DNA from: Pseudomonas gingeri
Lineage (GTDB): Bacteria; Pseudomonadota; Gammaproteobacteria; Pseudomonadales; Pseudomonadaceae
NCBI RefSeq assembly: GCF_013386165.1
Contig: NZ_JACAOS010000017.1
Location: 62,001-126,000 of the forward strand
DNA: 64,000 nucleotides
Direction of reading: 5' to 3'
Shown: one piece after another, positions 1-7,305 of the stretch
Numbering within the stretch: the first letter of the stretch is position 1
Layout of the letters: each line of letters opens with the position of its first letter
Notes under the pieces: generated by a model
Database searches by the model: none
The model's input: the letters and a program-made list of their open reading frames with translations, nothing else
What the model was told of the DNA's origin: nothing
Position numbers and translations under genes: made by a program

Positions 1-1082
1 TAACCCAACGGCACGATCAGGCCACTTTGTTCGGCCAGGGGCACGAACTCGCTGGGCGGCAACAGCCCACGCTCGCCGTGACGCCAGCGCACCAGGGCTT
101 CGAGCCCGACGATCCGGCCACTGCCCAGGTCGAGACGCGGCTGGTAATGCAACTCCAGTTCGTCGCGGCGCAGCGCCCGACGCAGTTCGCTTTCCAGGTC
201 GGCGAGACTGCGGGCGTTGCGATTGATGCGCTCATTGAAGATGTGAAAGGTACAACCCTGGGTGCTCTTGGCCTGCTGCATGGCGATATGCGCATGCCAC
301 ATCAACGGGTCGGCCCCGGCGTTGGCGCGGGTATGGGCGATGCCCAGGCTGCAGCCGATCAACAGGCTCTCGCCGTCGATCCAGTAAGGCTCGGCCATGG
401 CCTCGACAATCCGTTCGGCCACACTCTCGGCGCGCTGGGGCGCACGACGGGTGTCGATCAGCAGGGCGAATTCGTCGCTGCCCAGGCGGGCGAGCTGGTC
501 GCCGGCCTCGAGCTGGCTCTTGAGCCGCGCAACCACCTGCAGGATCAGCCGGTCGCCGGCCTGGTGACCCAGGGCGTCGTTGGCATGTCGGAAATTGTCC
601 AGGTCCAGGTGCCCGAGGGCCAGACCACGTCCTTCGTTTTCAGCCAGGCGCGCCGCCAGCAAGGTCTGGAAGCCCTGGCGATTGGCGATGCCAGTCAGCG
701 GGTCCTGCTCGGCCAGGCGCTGCAAGGTGTTTTCCAGCACGCCACGCTCACGTACATGGCGCAGGCAGCGGCGCAAGGTCGGCGCATCGAGGCCCTGGCG
801 AACCAGCCAGTCACTGACCCCCAGGGGCGCGATCAACGGCTCTTCATCCAGCAACAGGATGGTCGACAGGTGGCAGCGGCCCGGTGCGGGCTGCAGGTTC
901 GGCACCGTCAACAACAGCGCCGTGCGATCAGCCTCGAACAGGCGGCTGACCACCTCCCAGGAGGGCGCATGGATCAACACGGCCGAGTCTCCCAAAGGAG
1001 CCAGACACTCGCGCAACAAGGCCGCCCACTCCGGCTCATCGGCCAGAAGCAGCAAACGCAAGGGTTCCACAGGCGTAGACAA
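1..1082 (-). CDS. GGDEF-EAL c-di-GMP signalling protein, C-terminus beyond the left edge
   Basis: This cytoplasmic protein has three parts in order. A receiver-like N-terminal region (about residues 1-125) comes first, then a GGDEF domain, then an EAL phosphodiesterase domain that runs off the window. The diguanylate cyclase signature reads GSDEF at residues 201-205 instead of GGDEF, so cyclase activity is doubtful. The EAL motif is at residues 328-330, followed by VRWRH as expected for an EAL domain. The receiver region lacks a clear phospho-acceptor Asp and acidic pair. No ATG fits. TTG at 1082 has GGAG five bases upstream, and GTG at 1070 is the alternative. It is divergent from rep, as I recall for PA5295 in P. 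aeruginosa. The missing C-terminus prevents judging EAL catalysis fully. Confidence 0.88.
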   Translation of the reverse strand, partial: MSTPVEPLRLLLLADEPEWAALLRECLAPLGDSAVLIHAPSWEVVSRLFEADRTALLLTVPNLQPAPGRCHLSTILLLDEEPLIAPLGVSDWLVRQGLDAPTLRRCLRHVRERGVLENTLQRLAEQDPLTGIANRQGFQTLLAARLAENEGRGLALGHLDLDNFRHANDALGHQAGDRLILQVVARLKSQLEAGDQLARLGSDEFALLIDTRRAPQRAESVAERIVEAMAEPYWIDGESLLIGCSLGIAHTRANAGADPLMWHAHIAMQQAKSTQGCTFHIFNERINRNARSLADLESELRRALRRDELELHYQPRLDLGSGRIVGLEALVRWRHGERGLLPPSEFVPLAEQSGLIVPLG

Positions 1083-1348
1083 GCTGACTCCCTAAACTCT
1101 GCAAAAAACGTTGACGATCAACATTGCGACACGCTTCGGGGCGACTTTAAATACGATTGATTATCAAGTGCTTGGCTGTGTAACACAAATGTGAACAATA
1201 GCTGTAAATCCGCCGCGCATCCTGCGTGAAAGTAACAAAACCGGCAAATTTAGATAGAGCGGCACGTCACAGTGTCGGAGAGTCGCAGCAGAATCCTTCC
1301 AGCCTGTTAAAATGCCCGCCCTTTTTGCAACAGACTCCTGACTCCGTC

Positions 1349-3358
1349 ATGTCCCGACTCAATCCCCGGCAGCAAGAAGCCGTGAACTACGTCGGCGGCC
1401 CTCTTTTGGTGCTCGCCGGTGCCGGCTCCGGCAAAACCAGCGTGATCACCCGCAAGATCGCCCACTTGATCCAGAACTGCGGTATCCGTGCCCAGTACAT
1501 CGTCGCGATGACCTTCACCAACAAGGCCGCACGGGAAATGAAGGAGCGCGTCGGCACCCTGCTCAAGGGCGGCGAAGGCCGTGGCCTGACGGTGTCGACC
1601 TTCCACAACCTGGGGTTGAACATCATCCGCAAGGAGCACGTGCGGCTGGGCTACAAGCCAGGCTTCTCGATCTTCGATGAGGCCGACGTCAAGGCCCTGA
1701 TGACCGACATCATGCAGAAGGAATACTCGGGCGACGACGGCGTCGACGAGATCAAGAACATGATCGGCTCGTGGAAAAACGACCTGATCCTGCCGCCCCA
1801 GGCCCTGGAGAATGCGCGCAATCCCAAGGAGCAGACCGCCGCCATCGTCTACACCCACTACCAGCGCACGCTCAAGGCGTTCAACGCGGTGGACTTCGAC
1901 GACCTGATTCTGCTGCCGGTGAAACTCTTCGAGGAACATGCCGACATCCTGGAAAAGTGGCAGAACAAGGTCCGCTACCTGTTGGTGGACGAATACCAGG
2001 ACACCAACGCCAGCCAATACCTGCTGGTAAAAATGCTGATCGGCACTCGCAACCAGTTCACCGTGGTCGGCGACGACGACCAGTCGATCTACGCCTGGCG
2101 CGGTGCGCGGCCAGAAAACCTGATGCTGCTCAAGGACGACTATCCGTCCCTGAAAGTGGTGATGCTGGAGCAGAACTACCGCTCCACCAGCCGCATCCTG
2201 CGTTGCGCCAACGTGCTGATCTCGAACAACCCCCACGAATTCGAAAAGCAGTTGTGGAGCGAAATGGGCCACGGCGACGAAATCCGCGTGATCCGTTGCC
2301 GCAACGAGGACGCCGAGGCCGAGCGCGTGGCCGTGGAAATCCTCAGCCTGCACCTGCGCACCGACCGACCCTACAGTGATTTCGCCATCCTCTACCGGGG
2401 CAACTACCAGGCCAAGCTGATCGAGCTGAAGCTGCAGCACCACCAGATTCCCTATCGCCTGTCAGGGGGCAACAGCTTTTTCGGACGTCAGGAGGTGAAG
2501 GATCTGATGGCCTACTTCCGCCTGATCGTGAACCCGGACGACGACAACGCCTTCCTGCGGGTGATCAACGTCCCACGCCGGGAGATCGGTTCGACCACTC
2601 TGGAAAAACTCGGCAACTACGCCACCGAGCGCAAGATCTCGATGTACGCCGCCACCGACGAAATCGGCCTGGGCGAACACCTGGACAGCCGCTTCACCGA
2701 CCGCCTGGCGCGTTTCAAGCGTTTCATGGACCGTGTGCGTGAACAGTGCGCCGGCGAAGATCCGATCTCGGCCCTGCGCAGCATGGTCATGGACATCGAC
2801 TACGAGAATTGGCTGCGCACCAACAGCTCCAGCGACAAGGCCGCGGACTACAGGATGGGCAACGTCTGGTTCCTGATCGAAGCGCTGAAGAACACCCTGG
2901 AAAAAGACGAAGACGGCGACATGACCGTCGAGGACGCCATCGGCAAGCTGGTGCTGCGCGACATGCTCGAGCGCCAGCAGGAAGAAGAGGACGGCGCCGA
3001 AGGCGTGCAGATGATGACCCTGCATGCCTCCAAGGGGCTGGAATTTCCCTACGTGTTCATCATGGGCATGGAGGAGGAAATCCTCCCACACCGTTCCAGC
3101 ATCGAGGCCGACACCATCGAGGAAGAACGGCGCCTGGCCTACGTCGGCATTACCCGTGCCCGTCAGACCCTGGCCTTCACCTTTGCCGCCAAGCGCAAGC
3201 AGTACGGCGAGGTCATCGACTGCGCACCAAGCCGTTTCCTCGATGAACTACCGCCGGACGACCTGGCCTGGGAAGGCAACGACGACACGCCGACCGAAGT
3301 GAAAGCCGTACGCGGCAATTCGGCATTGGCGGATATACGCGCGATGTTAAAGCGCTAG
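1349..3358 (+). CDS. rep: ATP-dependent DNA helicase Rep
   Basis: Rep is a superfamily 1A 3'-5' DNA helicase that clears protein roadblocks ahead of the replisome and helps restart stalled forks. The 669-residue product is close to the E. coli length. Walker A (GAGSGKT) is at residues 24-30. The Walker B-like VDEYQD, the QSIYAWRGA motif III and the C-terminal VGITRARQ motif are all visible. The reading frame extends 41 codons upstream, but MSRLNPRQQ at 1349 matches the family start. The upstream 266 bases (1083-1348) hold the divergent promoters with the GGDEF-EAL gene and nothing else I recognise. xpt follows 55 bases downstream on the same strand. Confidence 0.97.
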   Translation: MSRLNPRQQEAVNYVGGPLLVLAGAGSGKTSVITRKIAHLIQNCGIRAQYIVAMTFTNKAAREMKERVGTLLKGGEGRGLTVSTFHNLGLNIIRKEHVRLGYKPGFSIFDEADVKALMTDIMQKEYSGDDGVDEIKNMIGSWKNDLILPPQALENARNPKEQTAAIVYTHYQRTLKAFNAVDFDDLILLPVKLFEEHADILEKWQNKVRYLLVDEYQDTNASQYLLVKMLIGTRNQFTVVGDDDQSIYAWRGARPENLMLLKDDYPSLKVVMLEQNYRSTSRILRCANVLISNNPHEFEKQLWSEMGHGDEIRVIRCRNEDAEAERVAVEILSLHLRTDRPYSDFAILYRGNYQAKLIELKLQHHQIPYRLSGGNSFFGRQEVKDLMAYFRLIVNPDDDNAFLRVINVPRREIGSTTLEKLGNYATERKISMYAATDEIGLGEHLDSRFTDRLARFKRFMDRVREQCAGEDPISALRSMVMDIDYENWLRTNSSSDKAADYRMGNVWFLIEALKNTLEKDEDGDMTVEDAIGKLVLRDMLERQQEEEDGAEGVQMMTLHASKGLEFPYVFIMGMEEEILPHRSSIEADTIEEERRLAYVGITRARQTLAFTFAAKRKQYGEVIDCAPSRFLDELPPDDLAWEGNDDTPTEVKAVRGNSALADIRAMLKR

Positions 3359-3413
3359 AATTGAGCATTTTTTAATCTATCTTCAGCGCAAAGGCGCTAT
3401 TCGAGGACGTTCC

Positions 3414-3983
3414 GTGGAAGCACTGCACAAGAAAATTCGCGAAGAAGGCATCGTGCTTTCCGATCAGGTACTGAAGGTCGACGCCTTCCTGAACCACCAG
3501 ATCGACCCGCAGTTGATGAAACTGATCGGTGACGAATTCGCCAGACTGTTCGCCGACTCGGGCATTACCAAGATCGTTACCATCGAAGCTTCGGGCATTG
3601 CCCCGGCGATCATGACCGGGCTGAACCTCGGCGTGCCGGTGATTTTCGCCCGCAAGCACCAGTCCCTGACCCTGACTGAAAACCTGCTGTCGGCGACCGT
3701 GTATTCCTTCACCAAGCAGGTGGAAAGCACCGTGGCAATTTCCCCGCGCCACCTGACCAGCAGCGACCGCGTGCTGATCATCGATGACTTCCTGGCCAAC
3801 GGCAAAGCGTCCCAGGCGCTGATCTCGATCATCAAGCAGGCCGGTGCGACCGTCGCCGGCCTGGGTATCGTCATCGAGAAATCCTTCCAGGGCGGCCGTG
3901 CCGAACTGGATGCCCAGGGTTATCGCGTGGAATCCCTGGCCCGGGTGCAATCGCTGGCCGGTGGGGTCGTCAGTTTTCTCTGA
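3414..3983 (+). CDS. xpt: Xanthine phosphoribosyltransferase
   Basis: This 189-residue enzyme of the type I phosphoribosyltransferase family transfers phosphoribose from PRPP to xanthine, salvaging it as XMP in the cytosol. The PRPP-binding loop VLIIDDFLANGKA lies near residues 122-134, and the length matches the Bacillus-type Xpt family. Translation starts at GTG 3414, with GAGG seven bases upstream. It follows rep on the same strand and may be cotranscribed with it. Its stop is 14 bases from the stop of the convergent response regulator gene, which marks the left boundary of the fimbrial island. Confidence 0.95.
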   Translation: MEALHKKIREEGIVLSDQVLKVDAFLNHQIDPQLMKLIGDEFARLFADSGITKIVTIEASGIAPAIMTGLNLGVPVIFARKHQSLTLTENLLSATVYSFTKQVESTVAISPRHLTSSDRVLIIDDFLANGKASQALISIIKQAGATVAGLGIVIEKSFQGGRAELDAQGYRVESLARVQSLAGGVVSFL

Positions 3984-3997
3984 CAAGAACCCGGAAA

Positions 3998-4699
3998 TCA
4001 GAGGCCTATCGCACTCGAGTCCCGCAGCGAGCCGGATAACTTGAACAACTCGCTGTCGGTCTTGATCCCCAGCTTGCGGTAGGCCGACTGTTTCTGCGTG
4101 CTGATGGTATTGGCGCTGCGTGAGAACTTGGCGGCGATCCCATTCACCGACATGCCATCTAGAAAGCAGCGCAACACTTCCCGCTCCCGCGGTGAAAGAA
4201 TCTCATGGTGCGCACAGCCGCACGTGCGCTCGGCGGTGACCGACACCTTGCACAGCGCCGACTGCGACACCCCCACCTCCCGCGCCATGTCGGGATGCAG
4301 GTAGATCTTGCCGCGGGCCACGGTACGGATGGCGGCCGCCAGTTCGTCCAGCCGCTGGGACTTGCCGAAGAAACCCCAGCTTCCCGCCTGCAGCGCCAGC
4401 GACACGGTCGCCGGCGTGTACTGCGCCGACAGCACCAGGGTCCGGCACTCGGGATAACGCACCCGGAGTGCGCGGATCAGGTTGACACCGTCGATCTCCA
4501 GCGGACCGAGCATGAAGTCGACGACGACGATATCGGGTCGTCGATTGGCCAACGCGGCGAACAGTTCCCCACTCGTGGAAAAGGAACCGACGATCTCAAG
4601 ATCGGACTCCTTGGATAACCACAGGGCCGTACCCACCCTGATCACCTCATGGTCGTCCAGCAGCATGACGGTGCGGGTACCCGGAAATACGCTACTCAT
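3998..4699 (-). CDS. LuxR/NarL-type response regulator, probable regulator of the adjacent fimbrial operon
   Basis: This two-domain transcription factor has 233 residues. The receiver domain spans about residues 8-125, with the acidic pair Asp15-Asp16, the predicted phospho-acceptor Asp61 and the conserved Lys113. A GerE/LuxR helix-turn-helix spans about 167-222, beginning LSPREREVL; the recognition region NTISTQKQSAYRKL resembles RcsB, BvgA and EvgA regulators. No histidine kinase gene lies in the window near it, so it is an orphan regulator or is fed by a distant sensor. It is divergent from the fimbrial operon across 269 bases, so control of that operon is an inference from position and family. 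AGGAGG lies 11 bases before its ATG. Confidence 0.9.
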   Translation of the reverse strand: MSSVFPGTRTVMLLDDHEVIRVGTALWLSKESDLEIVGSFSTSGELFAALANRRPDIVVVDFMLGPLEIDGVNLIRALRVRYPECRTLVLSAQYTPATVSLALQAGSWGFFGKSQRLDELAAAIRTVARGKIYLHPDMAREVGVSQSALCKVSVTAERTCGCAHHEILSPREREVLRCFLDGMSVNGIAAKFSRSANTISTQKQSAYRKLGIKTDSELFKLSGSLRDSSAIGL

Positions 4700-4968
4700 T
4701 TTGGATCAGACCTCCTGAATGATGAAAGCCAGGCCGGCAACGGGAGGGGCCCGGCTAAGACCTACAGAACTTTCAGACTTATAGCAGCCAACCCCGGGAG
4801 CACAAACGACAACCCATTCGAGAAATCACGAAACTGCCCGGGTTCGAGGTATCTCGATAGTCCAGCGGTGCGGCTTGCAAGAGAGTGGTAACCCTCATCC
4901 GACAGGCTAGCGCCTTCCCTAGCCGCCTGGCGGAGGAGACATCAACTGAAACCATTCAAGGTAATCCG
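4700..4968. promoter_or_regulatory. Divergent promoter region between the response regulator and fimbrial operon
   Basis: These 269 bases contain no convincing gene. A short inverted repeat GGCTAG...CTAGCC occupies 4905-4924 and would lie in the untranslated leader of the pilin mRNA. The pilin start is preceded by AAGG. A stronger purine run, GGCGGAGGAG at 4930-4939, is too far upstream to serve that ATG. Binding sites for the neighbouring response regulator are expected here, but I cannot define one by eye. Confidence 0.5.
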
Positions 4969-5532
4969 ATGAAAATCTCTCAAGTCTCTGCCGCCGTCTC
5001 CCTGGCCCTCGCGGCCCTTATCGCCCTGCCGGCTTTCGCGGCCAACGACGGCATCATCACCTTCAACGGCCTGGTAACCGACGTGACCTGCACCATTGAA
5101 GGCGAAGCGCCAGGCGGCGGCACCGTGGTCAAGAACATCGACCTGGGCGGTGTGCCCGCCTCGCTCCTGGCAAACGCCGGCGATCGCCGCAACCTCACCG
5201 GCTTCACCATTCGCGTCGGCTCACCAGGCGAAACCGCCTGCACCGACGGCCGCACCGCGATGATCGCATTCGACCCGAGCAGCCCGGCCATCGATGTCGC
5301 CACCGGCCGCCTGAACATCGACAGCACGGCAGACTCTGCCAGCAACGTCCAGGTCGAAGTGACCCGCCGCGACGGCACGCCGATCCACGTCTACACCGAA
5401 AAATCCGAAGGCGTGGTCATTGCCGACAACCAGGCGCTCATCCCCCTGGCCGCCCAGTACTACGCCACTGGCGCCGCGGGCGAAGGCGAGGTCAACACCC
5501 GGGTCGGCTTCATGGTCGAGTACGCCGACTAA
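4969..5532 (+). CDS. Fimbrial major subunit (type 1 pilin family)
   Basis: This is the first gene of the chaperone-usher operon. The 187-residue exported pilin begins MKISQVSAAVS, with a Sec signal peptide ending near residue 24 (ALPAFA|AND). The mature protein starts with a donor-strand-like segment and holds the usual disulphide pair of type 1 pilins (Cys in DVTCTIEG and in GETACTDG). It ends in the alternating hydrophobic strand GFMVEYAD that chaperones cap. The frame is open 28 codons further upstream, but only the ATG at 4969 gives a signal peptide. Its sequence differs from the two pilins at the end of the operon, so it is probably the main shaft subunit. Confidence 0.9.
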   Translation: MKISQVSAAVSLALAALIALPAFAANDGIITFNGLVTDVTCTIEGEAPGGGTVVKNIDLGGVPASLLANAGDRRNLTGFTIRVGSPGETACTDGRTAMIAFDPSSPAIDVATGRLNIDSTADSASNVQVEVTRRDGTPIHVYTEKSEGVVIADNQALIPLAAQYYATGAAGEGEVNTRVGFMVEYAD

Positions 5533-5593
5533 GCGCCATCCAAAGGGCCCGTGCCCTGTCGCGGGTCCAGCCTTCAATACGAGAGCTTCGCCA

Positions 5594-6364
5594 ATGAACA
5601 ACCTGGCTCGTTCGGGCATGGTCATCTGTGCCCTTCTGACGGCATCGCTGCACGCTACGTCCTCGTTTGCCGCCGTGATCATCCATGGCGCGCGCGTGAT
5701 CTATCCCGCCGAACAGCAGGAAGTCGTGGTCCGTCTGGAGAACAAGGGCGAACGCCCCGCCCTGGTCCAGCTCTGGCTCGATGACGGCGACAAACTTGCG
5801 ACGCCCGCCACCGCGCAGGCGCCCTTCACCGCGCTACCGCCGATCCTGCGCATCGAACCGAAAAAACAGCAGGCCCCTCGCCTGCGTTATACCGGCGAGC
5901 CATTGCCCAAGGACCGCGAAAGCCTGTTCTGGCTGAATGTGCTGGAAGTGCAGCCAACCGCCGCCGATGCCAAGGACAGGAACCTGCTGGAGCTGTCGTT
6001 TCGCTCTCGTCTGCGGGTGTTCTTCCGACCCGAGGGGTTGCCCTATTCGAAGGCCGCCGCGGCACCGAGGCTGAGCTGGAAGCTGGTGTCCCATGAAGGC
6101 GGTCACGCCCTGGAAGTCGTCAACCCGACGCCTTATCACGTCTCGCTGGGATCGGTCGAACTGGTGGGCAAAAGCGGCAACGAACGTTACCCGAAAGCCC
6201 CGAACAAGGAGGTCAACGACAGCCTGTTGTTGCCGGCCGGCGATATCAAACGCTTCGTACTACCCGGCCTACGGACCCCGCCAGCGGGTGCACTGAAGGT
6301 CGAGTTCAGCGCGATCAGCGATTTCGGCGCGCGGGTCAGCCATACCGCCGACATCCCCTCTTGA
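5594..6364 (+). CDS. Periplasmic fimbrial chaperone (PapD/FimC family), first copy
   Basis: This 256-residue periplasmic chaperone should hold pilin subunits by donor-strand complementation and deliver them to the usher. A signal peptide covers about residues 1-29 (SSFAA). The first immunoglobulin-like domain begins VIIHGARVIYPAEQQEV and includes the conserved RESLFWLNVLEV strand before the RLRVFFRP segment. The second domain contains the conserved NPTPYHVSL. The start is ATG 5594; the open frame upstream overlaps the pilin gene and is not used. A second, related chaperone gene follows 19 bases downstream. Confidence 0.93.
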   Translation: MNNLARSGMVICALLTASLHATSSFAAVIIHGARVIYPAEQQEVVVRLENKGERPALVQLWLDDGDKLATPATAQAPFTALPPILRIEPKKQQAPRLRYTGEPLPKDRESLFWLNVLEVQPTAADAKDRNLLELSFRSRLRVFFRPEGLPYSKAAAAPRLSWKLVSHEGGHALEVVNPTPYHVSLGSVELVGKSGNERYPKAPNKEVNDSLLLPAGDIKRFVLPGLRTPPAGALKVEFSAISDFGARVSHTADIPS

Positions 6365-6383
6365 ACCGGACCAACGATTGACC

Positions 6384-7169
6384 ATGAACGCCCTCAGATC
6401 CCAGCACACCACCCGCTTCACTCGCCGCAAAGCGCGGCTCGTCCTGGCGACCCTGACGTTGATCGCCAGCGTCACGGCCCAGGCCAGCGTCGTCATCACC
6501 GGCACCCGCGTGGTGTACCCGGCGAACCAGAAGGAAGTGAGCATACGTTTCGAGAACAAGAACCAGAAACCGGCGCTGGTACAGGTCTGGCTGGACAGCG
6601 GCGACGAGGAAGTGACGCCGGAACAGGCCAAGGTCCCGTTTGTCGCCACGCCACCGATCTTTCGGATGGAGCCGGAAAAGCAGCAGGTCGTGCGCCTGAC
6701 CTATACCGGCGAACCGCTGCCCACGGATCGCGAGAGCCTGTTCTGGCTCAACATGCTGGAAGTCCCGCCCAAGGCCCGGGATTCGGAGCAGAGCAATCAG
6801 TTGCAACTGGCGTTCAAGACCCGGATCAAGGTGTTCTTCCGACCACAGGGCCTGCCGTACGAGACGGCACAGGCCGCCGAAAAACTGCTCTGGAAGCTGG
6901 TGCAAACCGAGCAGGGGCCGACCCTGGAAGTGCATAACCCGACGCCCTACCACCTGAACTTCGATTCGGTGGGTCTGCTGGCGGCGGGGCAACGCCATGC
7001 CAAGCCGGTCGGCGAGACCGCAGCCGAGAACATGGTCAATCCCCATGCCAGCAACCGTTTCCCCCTACCAAGCCTGAAATCGGCCCCGGGTGCCGGCGCC
7101 CAGGTCGAATTCCAGATCATCGACGACTACGGTGCCCGGCAGACACACAAAGCCCAGGTCATGCCATGA
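6384..7169 (+). CDS. Periplasmic fimbrial chaperone (PapD/FimC family), second copy
   Basis: This 261-residue chaperone is clearly paralogous to the preceding gene. It shares the same landmarks: VVITGTRVVYPANQKEV at the start of domain 1, RESLFWLNMLEVPP, TRIKVFFRP and NPTPYHLNF in domain 2. An exported N-terminus ends around VTAQA|SVV. ATG 6384 is preferred over the TTG two codons upstream. Having two chaperones for one usher suggests a split of work, for example one for the shaft pilin and one for the adhesin or minor pilins, but nothing in the sequence proves which. The usher gene follows after 136 bases. Confidence 0.93.
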   Translation: MNALRSQHTTRFTRRKARLVLATLTLIASVTAQASVVITGTRVVYPANQKEVSIRFENKNQKPALVQVWLDSGDEEVTPEQAKVPFVATPPIFRMEPEKQQVVRLTYTGEPLPTDRESLFWLNMLEVPPKARDSEQSNQLQLAFKTRIKVFFRPQGLPYETAQAAEKLLWKLVQTEQGPTLEVHNPTPYHLNFDSVGLLAAGQRHAKPVGETAAENMVNPHASNRFPLPSLKSAPGAGAQVEFQIIDDYGARQTHKAQVMP

Positions 7170-7305
7170 CGGGCTGAACGAAGACCCGGCGTCACTTGAA
7201 CGCCCACCCGTAACGACACCTCCGGCCCCGTCGCGACCCAAAACACACGACGGTAGGGAGCGGCTTGCCCAAATCCGGCAATACACAAGGTCTGGAACGT
7301 TAGCG

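Noticed and set aside
27..1160. A 377-codon plus-strand frame at the left edge
   Set aside because: It mirrors the GGDEF-EAL gene on the minus strand, which has GSDEF and EAL motifs in frame.
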